Shown in pieces: positions 1 through 10,110 of a stretch of DNA of 64,000 nt. The stretch comes from Isoetes taiwanensis (taxonomy: Eukaryota; Streptophyta; Lycopodiopsida; Isoetales; Isoetaceae): the NCBI GenBank assembly GCA_021234155.1, contig JAJEKV010000054.1, positions 2,978,367 to 3,042,366 of the forward strand. Direction: 5' to 3'. Under the pieces are notes generated by a model. That model saw only the letters and a program-made list of their open reading frames with translations, did not search any database and was not told where the DNA came from. The position numbers and the translations under genes are program-made. Positions within the stretch are counted from its first letter, which is position 1, and the number at the start of each line of letters is the position of its first letter.

Positions 1-426
1 ATTGTTTTCAAAGTTTTCTCTGATATAAAGATTTGAAGGAGCCTGGATTATCCAAGCCTATTGCTCTTTCTGAACTATTTTCTTCGTATTTCTATTCTTT
101 GCAGGGGTTTTGTTACAAAACGAGCTAATATATTGTAGAAAGATATAGCTCGATGGCTCTGATATCTATTATGTAATCTCTGGATTTGTGGTAGAAATAT
201 GTGGAACGATGGTTCTGACATCTATTATGTGGATCTGTGGTAGAAATATGTGTAGTGAGATGATTGATGATTGATTTGAGTACAAGAACTGGTTGAACTA
301 ACTTACCGTAATCCTACTGAAAAGCATTGCAGTTGGTTAGAACAAGTTGCCACAACACGGTTCTTTACTTGATTTCATGAATTAACCCTTATTTTTTGCA
401 AGGTTTTTGATCGGCCTAAAATATTT
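1..426. other. AT-rich non-coding stretch
   Basis: No convincing gene. The last bases before 441 (TTTGTTCGCAG) look like a pyrimidine-rich splice acceptor, so this could be the intron preceding the WD40-like exon that follows. A local direct repeat (ATATGTGGAACGATGG / ATATGTGTAGTGAGATG type) lies around 175-260. Confidence 0.3.
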
Positions 427-440
427 TTGTTTGTTCGCAG

Positions 441-645
441 ACCGGGAGGCAACATCAACCTTGTGTCTATTTGGACAGAGGGCCAGAGTTGTGCTGCCCT
501 GAAGGCAACTGGGCGTTGCACTTACCATTTTGGCAGTGGTTCAGATAACATGCTAGTAAAGATTTGGTCATCGGAGACGGGACTTTGTTTGCACATCAGT
601 CACCAATCGATTGGAAGTCAATGCTTTGGACTCTCGAAGAACTAA
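441..645 (+). pseudogene. WD40-repeat fragment, BRWD/PHIP-like
   Basis: The translation contains the blade SGSDNMLVKIWSSETGLCLH, which matches the WD40 consensus G-S-D-(D/N)-x-L-V-K-I-W-S-x-E-T. It is closest in my memory to the WD40 blades of plant BRWD/PHIP-type bromodomain-WD proteins, where the repeat reads TGSDDRLVKIWSMET. The preceding part of the blade (GRCTYHFGSG) keeps the TGRYV-x-TGSD spacing only roughly, so it is degraded. Only one blade is visible and no other WD40 repeat or bromodomain is found in the window. The left edge follows an AG after a pyrimidine-rich tract, consistent with an exon border. The reading frame closes at 645. A retained gene fragment is most likely. A real exon of a gene extending left of the window cannot be excluded. 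Confidence 0.55.
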
Positions 646-714
646 TATGCATTCAGGTTACTCTATTAGCTTAAATTCATAAGATGCATATCACATTTCT
701 TCCGTTACTCGCAG

Positions 715-1158
715 GGCTCTTGCTTCCAGAACAAGATATTCCAGTGTGATGGATTCCCTAGACATTGTTGTTGATATGTATGACTGCGTAGACCCAACTC
801 GCACTGCTCGTTTTGACATTGTTCTTGAGGTGAATGTTTTTTCTTTAAGATAATAAAAACTATTAGTTATTGAAAAACTTAGAAGGGATGATGGAACTAA
901 ATGGCCATTTGCTGGGGTTGTATTACTCAATATAGACATAAAGAGTGGTCATCTAACGATTTCTTCCATGCCTATGTGTGCTCCATCACAACTATTGTAA
1001 TTAAACGTAATTCTCATTCATTTCTATTAGCATTTGCAAATAAGCAATCAGCTTAGACCTTAAGAAGTAACTTTTTGCTTGGGCAGGGTGTATTGAAAGC
1101 AAAACAAGCAGCAATGGCCACAGATTTCAGATCTCTTGACGAATCATGTATTGTATGG
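715..1158 (+). CDS. Two adjacent splice-bounded exons, protein not recognised
   Basis: Exon A (715-830) follows CGTTACTCGCAG and ends CTTGAG|GTGAAT. It reads LASRTRYSSVMDSLDIVVDM then YDCVDPTRTARFDIVLE. Exon B (about 1087-1157) follows TTGCTTGGGCAG and ends TATTGTATG|GTATGC. It reads GVLKAKQAAMATDFRSLDE then SCIVW. The two join in phase 0 with no stop, and both have good donor and acceptor sites, so this is probably genuine coding sequence. The combined peptide is helical-looking and soluble, with no signal peptide or membrane segment. I do not recognise the family. It may or may not belong to the same transcription unit as the WD40 fragment upstream. No following exon could be identified before the ferredoxin gene. 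Confidence 0.5.
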
Positions 1159-1494
1159 TATGCATCATATCCGTGGTTCTATGGCTGTAGTTACGTAAGG
1201 TTTTTTATTATGGTGTTGCTCTACGAGTTGGGTTATTGAAGAACTATTTGCTATTGAAGTGAAGACCAAAGAAAGAAAGATAGATAGATAGAGGAGAAGA
1301 AGTGGATCCACTTCGAAGCTCCAAAAAGACAATCCTTACAATAAGCTCCCACTAGCTACTTCATAAACCTCCCAAGAAAATGGTGAGAAATCACTAATAC
1401 GACATTTCATTTTTGGAAAATTCAGACGATATGTCATACGCATAATTACAGACAAGCTATAAGTATTCTACGCATCGGAACCCTAGCGTGTTGT

Positions 1495-1528
1495 ATAGGG
1501 GAATGGAGGACCAACCTCCATTCCCCTA
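1495..1528. repeat. Perfect short inverted repeat (hairpin)
   Basis: TAGGGGAATGGAGG and its exact complement CCTCCATTCCCCTA are separated by ACCAA. The arms are 14 bp and the loop 5 nt. It lies in non-coding sequence upstream of the ferredoxin gene. It may be a relic of a foldback or MITE; no function can be assigned. Confidence 0.7.
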
Positions 1529-1554
1529 CAAAATAGAAATGGGGGAGTCAGGCA

Positions 1555-1850
1555 GAAACAGAGTTTTAAAATCTGTGAAACAGAGTTTTAGGCAAAGATC
1601 TGTGAAACCTTAAACCTTAAATCTGAGAAATGGTTGAGTCGAGGCAAAAACAGAGCTTAGGATCTGTAAAACAGTGTTTAAGGCAAAAATATGAGGACCT
1701 GCGAACTGCTCAAACTGCTCGAAGACCTGCGAACTGCTTGAAAACCTGAAGACCTGAAAAATCTGCGAACTGCTTGAAAAATCTGAAAAATCTGCGAACT
1801 GCTTGAAACATCTGAAGACCTGCGAACTGCTTGAAAACCTGCGAAATCTT
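1555..1850 (+). repeat. Degenerate short tandem repeats upstream of the ferredoxin gene
   Basis: Two kinds of local repeat occur. From 1555 to 1690 there are diverged copies of AAACAGAGTTTTA...ATCTGTGAAAC. From 1690 to 1850 there are at least five copies of a unit built on CTGCGAACTGCTTGAAAA plus CCTGAAGACC, with irregular period. The array ends about 230 bp before the ferredoxin start codon, so it sits in the promoter or 5' leader region. The open frames across it are repeat-driven and I do not call them genes. Confidence 0.65.
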
Positions 1851-2080
1851 AAACTTGTGTGGAAGATGCGGCAAGAAACCTGTGATCTTGTGTCGAAGAT
1901 GCGGCGGTGTGGAGCTCCAAGAACCCTAAAACAAGAACCTAAAACCTGCGCCGCCGGTCGATCAGAATGCACGAACCCTATTTCCATTCCGTGATATTGG
2001 CGGGTGCCACGTGTCACCCTGAGAATGGGCGCCAGGGAATAATGACGACCCCATTTCTATTTTGTTGCCGGAGTAAGTAC

Positions 2081-4172
2081 ATGGTTGGACGAGTTGTATC
2101 GCTATGGCCGAGAGCTATCTCGGCGATGCGTGGTGTTGGCAGGCATCTCCAACAATTCCACCACCAGCAGCGGCATCACTATCACATCCCCGCGGATAGC
2201 AGAATTGAACGGAGATTCAACGTTGGGCAAGGTATGACCTAGTCTTTCAATACTATGACATTTGTCTAATGGGCCCTTGTAGAACCTAGAATCAGTTTCT
2301 GCTTTATCTCTTGTGTAGTGACAAGATTATGAAGATGACCACCTAGTAGTCAGGTGTCTTTATCTTAAAATAGGTGCTTTAGAAGAATCTATGACGCCTG
2401 TTATGATAAAGCTAGATATATTAGACAATGAAATTAAAATGGACAGATAGTTATGCTTGGAATTGTTGATCATCTTTTGCATTTTTGGTGTTTTTCTGAT
2501 CTAAAACCTTAGAATTTCTGCATAGCTTGCTTAGCTATTTGGTATACATGACCCTCAGACGTGGTCCCTGAGACTCTGTCTGCATTTCTTAGATATTTCT
2601 CTTTGGCAGTCTACTTGATATTCTTTAGTTGTTATTGCTGCATTTTGTGCATATGGTGATAGATCATGCATAGTTGATTTTCTCGTTCTTTTCTGTCAGC
2701 TCTTCATCCTTGGCAGCGGCGTCCGTTTTCATTCGAGAAACCTGAGAAACCTGATAGTGAAACGTTGGTACCCACTTCATCCTTTTCACAAGAATTTTGT
2801 TGTTTTTTAAAGTGAATAACAACTTAGAAAAACTTTTATTACTCGGGGTAAGGGTCTACACAGAGTTCTCTATCTGATGTCTTAAGATTAAATCAGAAAC
2901 CCTTCTACGCAGTACATGAGTTTTTTTTCTCGGATAATACCAGTGCTTATTTCAACACATATTCTTCAGAATAATAGATGGCTTGAAAGAAACTTAGGGA
3001 ACTTTAGGTGTATCATGCATGCTGTTCAGGAGTTTGTCAGTCGACTTAGGGCATGGAAATAATCATGCAAACCCCATTTTTTGTTTCCTTAGCGTAACGA
3101 CTGAATAAATATTTATGGATTCAGACTATTGTGATATCTTGAACACAACTACTTGGCTTAGAAACTGCATGTTAAACAGTCTGGATTATCCAATGTAAAA
3201 TCTTTCTAAGCATTATATGGACTTTCGTTTAGCCTCCCTGGTTATTGCAAAGTGTTGGAATGGAGTTAAGGATCTGTGTTGGGGAAGGTCACTCCTTTGA
3301 GAATATTTATATCTTACTTGACAATTATATAGCGAGAACACATAGAACGCATTATGCTGATGTTATCCATTATATGAGAACCCATAGCACAATTGATACG
3401 CCTTATCAAACAACGGAGTTTTGTTAGATAGTTCAAACAATGGCGATTTAAGAGAAATGGTCATAATGTCCATGAGCCCATTAAATTTTAATGGTGCCTA
3501 ATAGATTTAGAATTGGCCTTCTAAGCGATTCTTGTATTCTCTGCAGCATTTCGGTGACTTTTATCAATAAAGATGGGAGTGAAAAGACCATACAGGTACC
3601 TGTAGGCATGTCAATGCTAGAAGCTGCTCATCAAAATGATATTGAGCTTGAAGGTGAGCTTGGTCATAACATATTGGGGATAGATGATTTGCCCTCTTTT
3701 AGCTTATATTTTACCATTATACAGGTGCATGTGAGGGGTCCTTAGCTTGCTCCACATGCCACGTGATAGTAATGGTAATCTTGGTACCCTACACAATGTG
3801 TTAGTGTGTGAAGTGTGTTTAGTGATAGGCATGTTTAATCGTTTTGTTATATTGCATCTACTTTTCTTCACAATGAGTTTTATTATCGCCACCATAATCT
3901 TTCAGGACGAAGACTTTTATGCAAAACTACCAGAGCCAGTTGATGAGGAAAATGACATGCTTGATTTGGCTTTTGGACTGACAGAAACGTAAGTATTTGC
4001 ATTGTTCAGGCTCTGTATTGTTATGATGTTATGATAATTGTTCGTTGCCACTTGCAGTTCTCGGCTTGGTTGTCAAGTAATTGCCAAGCCTGAGCTTGAT
4101 GGGATTCGGCTCGTCCTTCCTGTTGCGACCAGAAATTTTGCTGTTGATGGGCATGTTCCAAAACCGCATTGA
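2081..4172 (+). CDS. Adrenodoxin-like mitochondrial [2Fe-2S] ferredoxin, six exons, 189 aa
   Basis: The mature protein is a vertebrate-type [2Fe-2S] ferredoxin. In plant mitochondria it passes electrons from an NADPH adrenodoxin reductase to Fe-S cluster assembly and to biotin synthase. Exons by splice signals and homology: 2081-2231, 2700-2763, 3547-3653, 3725-3774, 3906-3988 and 4058-4172. They total 570 bp with every phase matching. Residues 1-70 are basic, Arg/His-rich and free of acid clusters, as expected of a mitochondrial presequence. The fold begins at ISVTFINKDGSEKTI. Cluster ligands are Cys110, Cys116, Cys119 (ACEGSLACSTCHVIV) and Cys157 (SRLGCQV). The acidic helix DEENDMLDLAFGLTET and the C-terminus FAVDGHVPKPH are hallmarks of the plant protein. 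Exon 2 uses donor GTTGGT; the alternative GT four bases downstream breaks the frame. Length is close to the Arabidopsis homologue. It appears intact despite transposons on both sides. Confidence 0.93.
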
Positions 4173-5035
4173 TAAATGTTTTTTTCTGTAGCTTGGTGCA
4201 TCTGGAATTGAGAATGTGAGTTTATATTATGCTGATGACAACCTTGGGGCCTCCTTATACAATTGGGATCAGAAAAAGGCGTTGTGTAAGAAGCTTGCAT
4301 AGGCTTCAAAATATGATTTGGCTAAAGTTTTTCCTGTACTTTATAATACATGAACAGGTGGGTCAGTCCTTTACTGTATATTATAATTGTCAATTCATTT
4401 ATTGGCTTTGTGTGACCTTGGCAACGCCGAAGATCCTGTTACAGACGAAAGTGTTTAGATCAAAAGACCCAATGTCTGCTTGAAGTATGCTATATTGAAT
4501 TGTTGATGAAAGAGACTAAAAATCTAATGATGCAAGAAATTCAGCACACGAAGTCTCTTGGAAATGGGGATATCTATAAATAGTAAGAAACATTCAAAAA
4601 CCCTATAGATGATCAAAATTGAACCAACTTTTTCTCACCCAACTTATACTGATGGTCCAGATTGAGATAATGTTTTTGTGTTGATCCACTATTCACTATT
4701 TATCATGGTGCACAATCCTCCCCAAATAAGAGAAGGAAGTCCCGCCGCCACTCTTTCACTAAATACACTGCTAAGGTATAGGGCTTTCTATAGAAAATTT
4801 TGAACTTTTAGGCCTGAGGTGCTTGTGATTGACTAGTTAAATGCTGGTTGCTAGAGTCAATGAGCATTCTATTAGTGCCAAGGGAGAACGGAGACTAGCA
4901 AGGTTCTTGTATTCAGAGATTTGATTTATTCGTAAGGAAGTGGGAAGGTTGAAATGTTAAAGGGTGTATTTAGAATTTCCACACGTGCTATTAGAATTGT
5001 GCTAGTTGGGTGGGAGGGAGGGGGCCCAGTACCTA
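4173..5035. other. 3' flank of the ferredoxin gene, no further gene seen
   Basis: This includes the probable 3' UTR. A frame near 4195-4300 (ENVSLYYADDNLGASLYNW) looks slightly protein-like but has no supporting splice or homology evidence. A G-rich stretch (GGTGGGAGGGAGGGGGCCC) lies just before the Mutator-like element. Confidence 0.3.
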
Positions 5036-5508
5036 GAAATATATCGGCTCAGGATAATCTTACCCTGGATTGAGGGATCCCGGAGGTGTGATCCCGGAGG
5101 ACGGCATCCCGGGAGGACGTGTGATCCGGAGGACGGGATCCCCCTTACTGCGCAGTAACTGCACAAAAATCTGAACCCTTATAGGGAAAATCAGGGAAGT
5201 CTTTGTGTGGGTTTTTCTTGCTCGATTCTCCTCCAAATCGGATGGCGCTTGTGCTAGGGTGGTCGGAATCAGTGGGAGGATAGGATTAGGTATCAGCGGA
5301 GGAGGAAGGAGGGCGAGCGCCGCAGCGATGGCGCTGCCCCAATCTTGCCAAAAAATGGCCTACGAACTGCGCAGTAGCCTTTAACTGTGCAGTTAACGGC
5401 GGGATCCCGTCCTCTGGGATCACACGTCCTCCCGGGATGCCGTCCTCCGGGATCACACCTCCGGGATCCCTCAATCCAGGGTAAGATTATCCTGAGCCGA
5501 AATATATC
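5036..5508. mobile_element. Non-autonomous Mutator-like MITE with about 99-bp TIRs and 10-bp TSDs
   Basis: The element proper is 5046-5498 (453 bp). It begins GGCTCAGGATAATCTTACCC and ends with the exact complement. The left TIR (5046-5143) and right TIR (5400-5498) are almost identical over about 99 bp; I see only a base or two different. Both are rich in GATCCCGGAGGACG-type sub-repeats. It is flanked by perfect 10-bp direct repeats GAAATATATC at 5036-5045 and 5499-5508. Long TIRs plus a 9-11-bp target duplication are diagnostic of Mutator-like elements. The 250-bp interior carries CTGCGCAGTA / AACTGCGCAGTA repeats and no transposase. The open frames on its minus strand are products of the GC-rich repeats. 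The near-identical TIRs and perfect TSD imply recent insertion. Confidence 0.9.
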
Positions 5509-5544
5509 CATGAGCTAGAAAGTGGGAAGGTCGCAGTATTCAAT

Positions 5545-6560
5545 TAATTGGAATGATAAAGTTTGCACTTATAATTCTTTCCTAGAGATTGGATCCTCCA
5601 GAGGAGGATATAAAACTTGCCAAGCCTTCTGCCTACGAATGATATTTCATCAAATATAAATATCATGAATAAACATGACCACCTTTGTTTTAGAATTATA
5701 CATCCTGTAAGCCTTGGGTGAGGAGTTGTAACCAACTATGATATACTTGATACTCTATTATGCATTTCCTGCGCTTTTATTTATGGATGTGAACGTACCC
5801 AAGGCATCTAAAGATTTGCCAATGTGCCAATGAAGGTAACTTCTTGTAGAACACTTCATATGTGGACTTCCATTCAGAGAAGTTATTAGAGGCAATTTTG
5901 AATATACACTATTGTTGGAATTGCTTCAGCTCAAAAGGAAAGGCATAGGCCACTTGTTTGAAACATGCTTCTTGCATTCCCAACTAAAATCCACATTTTT
6001 TCACTCCAAGACCCCATTTTGTTGTGGAGAATAGGGGGCAGTTAATTGTCTTTGGGTGCCCAAGTCAGTGCAAAAGTGCGTAAAGGATTTAAAGATATAT
6101 TCACCATCATTTTCTAATTTGAGCATTGAATTTACATGTCTGTTTGTGTTTTGACAAGTGCTTGCAACTCCTTGAATGCTTGCAATGCTCCTGATTTCTC
6201 TTGATTTCCTTAAAGAATATAGACAAAGGTGAATTTAGAGAAATTATCGATGAATATAATGAAATACTTAGCTCCATTTCAACACATTATTTTTTATTCG
6301 CCAATGTCGATATGAACTAGCCCCAATTGTGCAATAGCCTTAGACTCACTCTTCTTTGGAAATGGTAGCTGATGTTGTTTTATATATTTGGATTCAAATA
6401 TGAATAGTGGTTAAATTTCACTTACGAAGATATTGAATGATTCTAACAATACTCGAATTGCTCAAAGATTTTTGCTATAAGAGTCCCCGGCAAGTTGTTG
6501 ATTTTCTGTTGTAATAAGTGAAAAGTAACCCATTTTACTTATATGACTCAGTAGGAGATG
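5545..6560 (-). pseudogene. Ty1/copia integrase-region remnant
   Basis: Read on the minus strand, the pieces come in copia order. First is the GAG-pre-integrase to integrase junction (KQHQLPFPKKSESKA, LGLVHIDI), about 6330-6400. Then comes the integrase core GAKYFIIFIDNFSKFTFVY (about 6230-6300), then ENDGEYI near 6105. QLTAPYSPQQNGVLE (about 6010-6060) follows, then STYEVFYKKLPSLAHWQIF with LGYVHIHK (about 5790-5870). Finally FDEISFVGR lies near 5650. These match the copia integrase motifs LVHTD, NGGEY, TAPYTPQQNG and the post-integrase LRVFGC segment. Several stops and frameshifts interrupt it. No RT, RNase H or LTR was found, so this is an old internal fragment, cut on its 3' side close to the Mutator-like element. 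Confidence 0.8.
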
Positions 6561-6641
6561 TCTGCGGGTTGAACTAAAGGTAATAAGATGTTGAAGAATA
6601 TAAGCACCTGTTGGATCTCCTTGTATTACCCAGTTGAACAG

Positions 6642-6874
6642 ATCTTCGATGAGTATCCTGCACTAGTTGCATTGATGGATAAGGTATATGTAAAAAAAAC
6701 AAAACAGGAGATGAAGAAGGCTTTTAACAGGTAATGCAAATTGAATTGACCATTAATTCATGGCATTGATTTATTGTGTAAAAGTGACTTTAATTTGTTG
6801 CATTTCTCATATACAGATATGCTGCCAATGCTTCTACAAATGCACCATGTATATCTCAGAATGTATCAACATAA
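6642..6874 (+). CDS. Unidentified terminal exon pair
   Basis: Exon 1 (6642-6730) follows CCAGTTGAACAG and reads IFDEYPALVALMDKVYVKKT then KQEMKKAFN. Its donor is AACAG|GTAATG. Exon 2 (6817-6874) follows CTCATATACAG, restores the phase, and reads YAANASTNAPCISQNVST before a TAA. Good splice sites and matching phase support real coding sequence for the C-terminus of some protein. I do not recognise the family, and no upstream exon is visible because a minus-strand copia remnant lies immediately 5'. It may be the stranded 3' end of a host gene broken by insertion. Confidence 0.45.
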
Positions 6875-7199
6875 GGAAGTTGTCATGCCATGCCTTGTTT
6901 GTATACAATGGTTCCTACAGTGCCATCCATCTACTTTGATAATCTAGACCTCTTATTTGACAACTTTATATTTTATTTTACATGCTCTCCTGTAGATAGC
7001 TAATGCTAAAGTAAATCTATCTTTCAGTAATATGGTTTTAAAATATTCTCTCATTACTTTGATATTATTAACTTGATTGCCGAGAAAAATCGCCCTCATT
7101 TCTAGGGAAACTATAAGAAAATAAAAAAGAAATCGCCTTTTAGAAAACTCTTGGGAGTTCTTTTATCGCCAATTTCTATAGTTTGGGTATGTGTGGACG
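6875..7199. other. AT-rich intergenic stretch
   Basis: Nothing recognisable between the unidentified exon pair and the start of gypsy gag similarity. No 5' LTR of the gypsy element could be identified here. Confidence 0.3.
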
Positions 7200-7379
7200 A
7201 CGATAAAGTCATCCCTAGTTCAAGTATATCAACAGTTGCATTCAGATAATAAGAGCTTTAGAGAGTGGGTTTCTTCACATGAAGCTGCTTCCAGCTTGGG
7301 ATTGAGGCCATCAGAGCCTAAAATTAACTTGCCTGGGAGAGAGGAGCTCTAGAATTGTAAGACCTCGTTGCTTTTACTA

Positions 7380-7976
7380 TTGAGCTTCAGGCGTGTTTTG
7401 GAGATACAAATCGGCAGCATACAACTGTTACGAAACTCAACAATCTCAGGCAAGGTTCTCGTCCAACTTTGAGATATGCATCAGAATTTCATCAAATTGC
7501 TATAGATACTACCTACGATGATGTTGCGCTTTGAGATTGTTTTTGGAGGGACTTACGTGAGGACGTCAAAATATGTTGCTATCTATGGAGGATCCCAAGA
7601 CTAGAAGAGGCCACTAAATTGAAGTTCGATGTGATAATCGTCTGTTTGAACACAGACAAGAAAGACATCATCAGACCTTTTTTTTTTCTTTCCAAAAGCA
7701 CCTGTAGTACTAGTCTCTACTCCATCCAGCACTTCTGAGGCAGATAATCTAATGCCCATGCAGATCGCTCGTGCAGTTCGAGGACTCTTGTCGATGGCTG
7801 AGAAGCAGCATTGGAAGGAGGCTAATCTTTACCTCTACTGTGGAGGAACTGTCCATATTGCTCGTGGATATCCAATTAGTGCCCAATTCAATCGAAAAAC
7901 TACAGGGGCCGATCTAATTAGTAGGAGTCTATCGACGACTAGCCGACATTTCTCAGACTCCTCTCACAAGAGATGA
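7380..7976 (+). pseudogene. Gypsy gag remnant with degenerate zinc knuckle
   Basis: Frames across 7440-7660 carry gag-like pieces (ASEFHQIAIDTTYDDVAL, FWRDLREDV, LSMEDPKTRR, VRCDNRLFEHRQERHHQT), similar to the gag of plant and fungal chromoviruses. The frame 7752-7976 contains LYLYCGGTVHIARGYP, a decayed CCHC knuckle in which the first cysteine of the usual C-x2-C is replaced by Tyr. A nine-T run near 7680 may mark a frameshift. Confidence 0.65.
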
Positions 7977-8049
7977 AGCTTTTATTTTCTCTAGTAAGGT
8001 CAGTAAAGAATTTTTTATCTTAATATCATTACAATCAGAAGTTTGGAAG

Positions 8050-8355
8050 TTGGATACATTGGCGCAACTCGATGCATTGGCACAACTCGATAGTGGTGCG
8101 AATGCTTGTCTTATGGATAGTGCATTTGCTTCTACGCATATCATCCCTAGAACGAGGCTCAAATATCATAGTTCTATTGGTGTGATTAATGGACGTGAGA
8201 TCTTCTCGAGCGCAATCACAGAATATACTGAAACTCTTTGGGTTCTATTCGAGGAAGCTTCTTGTATCATTTCCTTCAATCTCATCGCTAGCCCACATGC
8301 ACCAGTAGTCTTGGGTCTTCCCTGGCTCGAGTTGCATAACCCACATATTGATTGA
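8050..8355 (+). pseudogene. Gypsy aspartic protease domain
   Basis: This 101-codon open stretch carries the retropepsin active site LDSGANACLMD (Asp at codon 14) and the C-terminal signature VVLGLPWLELHNPHID, as in Ty3/gypsy proteases. Just before the active site the sequence duplicates an 18-bp unit (LDALAQLD), a small insertion that pushes the catalytic loop. It continues from gag upstream, and the frame ends at a TGA directly after the HNPHID motif, where a functional element would continue toward RT. Confidence 0.8.
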
Positions 8356-9054
8356 CACTCTAGATCTTTCTTCTTTGTTGGTTCTAGATCTAGTCCCAGT
8401 TTGTCTGCAGGGCATAAGCATGTGTACAATATACCTCAAAAAGTATTATTTGGGACCATAAAACTATCTAAAAAAGTACTCAACACTGGATACTGGGTAC
8501 TTATATGATGTCTTAATAAGTGTTAAATTGGATTCATCTATTTTCACCTCCAACTGTCTTTATCTTGACCTTGAAAATTAATGTGTTTTTAACTTTTATT
8601 TTGAATTTTTGAACTAGTTTGCAATAGGAAGAACAAGAAAACAATACCCATTTCTGAAGTACCCAGTGTAGGTTCTTTGGCATGTTAAAAAAATGGACAC
8701 CTATAATATGCTTATGCCCTGCAGTTCCTGCCTTTGCGCCTGCATCTACTCCAGTCCGTACAATATCATGGACCCCTGATCCTGCTCTTGCTCTTGCTCA
8801 TGTTCTAGTTTACGTTTCTGCTCCATGTCCTGATCCCATTTTTGTCTCTACTTCAGTTCATATTTTAGATGATGCCCCAGCTCTTGTTTCAGTCCTTGCT
8901 CCAGTTCCTGCTCCTGCCTAGTCCCTGCGCCAGCTCCAGCTCCTATCCAACCTTTTATTCCCATAGAAGCTTCATCCCAGTCATGCCCTCAACTCTGCAT
9001 CTCGAAGATTTCTATCCACAAGTTTTTCGATGTTTTTAACAAGATCAAAGTCAG

Positions 9055-9640
9055 CAAGCTTCCAGAGCATCGTCCCTATAATTGCACAATTGATCTCCAG
9101 CCAAGGATGACCCCACCATATGGCCCTATCTATGGTTTATCACCAACAGAGTTGGAGGCTTTGCAGACCTATATCGAAGAGAATCTTGCAACTGAGATTT
9201 TTGACATTCTTAGTCACTTGCAGGGGCTCCTATCTTTTTTGTTTCCAAGAAGGACAGTTCTTTGCCGTTGGTTATGGATTACTGCATCCTCAATAAGATC
9301 ATTGTATGCAATCGATATCTCTTCCTCTAATTCTAGAGTTACTTGAGTGGCTGAAGGCACATGATACTTCACCAAAATTGAACTTCGAGGAGTTTATAAT
9401 CTTATTTGGATCAGGGAAGGTAATGAGTGGAAGATAGCCTTCCGAACTCGGTACGACCATTTTGCATACACAGTCATGCCCTTCGGCCTTATCAGTGCTC
9501 CAACAATCTTTTAGCACATGGCTAATGATGTCTTTCACGAGTTTTTGGATCTTTTTGTTATCATCTATTTAGGTGATATTCTGATGTATTTGAAGGCTTT
9601 GGAAGAACATGAAGAACATGTCCAAAACCTCATTTAAAAG
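9055..9640 (+). pseudogene. Gypsy reverse transcriptase domain, active site mutated
   Basis: The RT starts with LPEHRPYNCTIDL and GLSPTELEALQTYIEENLAT, diagnostic of chromovirus RT (HRPYDxxIDL, LSPxELxALrxYIxENL). Later pieces, in another frame, are [33 protein letters not shown] and DLFVIIYLGDILMYLK. The catalytic box normally reads YLDDIL; here it is YLGDIL, so one of the two essential aspartates is lost. At least two frameshifts and an in-frame stop separate the segments. It cannot be functional. Confidence 0.88.
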
Positions 9641-9689
9641 CTGCAGGAATATGGAATTTATGTCAAGATGAAGAAATGTCAGAATATTT

Positions 9690-10110
9690 TTGGTCTACTT
9701 GATTGCTCAACTCTCGCCAAGCCCAGTGGCATACTCAAGTTTTATCCTGCGTTGATTTCATGATCAAGTACCGTCCTGAAATTCTTTAAAGAAAGCCTGA
9801 TGCCTTGTTTCGATGCTCCTACCTTGAGAAAACGCAAGTTATTCTTGTGCCTGATTAGTTCAAGCTTATGGCCACCACTTTGTTTGAGAGGTCCCATGAT
9901 ACAACCTTATTGGAGTCTATTCGGGCTTCTCTGCCCGTCGATCATTGGCTTAAGATGTATTTTCACATCTTGGCTCATCATCATCTTCTCAGCAAATGTA
10001 GTTGGACTATGATCGTTTTCAGATTTGAGATAGAATCCTCTTCCGATGGGCTTCTGTATGTTCCAGATGTCGCTTCTAAGTTTCGAGTTCTCCAGATTGT
10101 CATGAATCAC
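9690..10110 (+). pseudogene. Gypsy RNase H tail and linker remnant
   Basis: Short pieces such as FMIKYRPEIL and KPDALFRCSYL correspond to the end of the RNase H region and the GKxNxxADALSR-type linker that precedes integrase. The stretch 9868-10134 reads SSSDGLLYVPDVASKFRVLQ, equivalent to the 'DGLLyvP..lr..vl' lead-in to the integrase zinc finger. Stops interrupt the frame. Confidence 0.6.

Noticed and set aside
5286-5511. Two minus-strand frames rich in Gly/Asp/Pro within the Mutator-like element
   Set aside because: They follow the GATCCCGGAGGACG sub-repeats of the TIR and have no protein family resemblance.
8682-8921. Pro/Ala/Val-rich 79-codon frame
   Set aside because: Simple CCAGCTCCTGCTC-type repeat lying between gypsy protease and RT; best seen as a low-complexity linker of the dead element.
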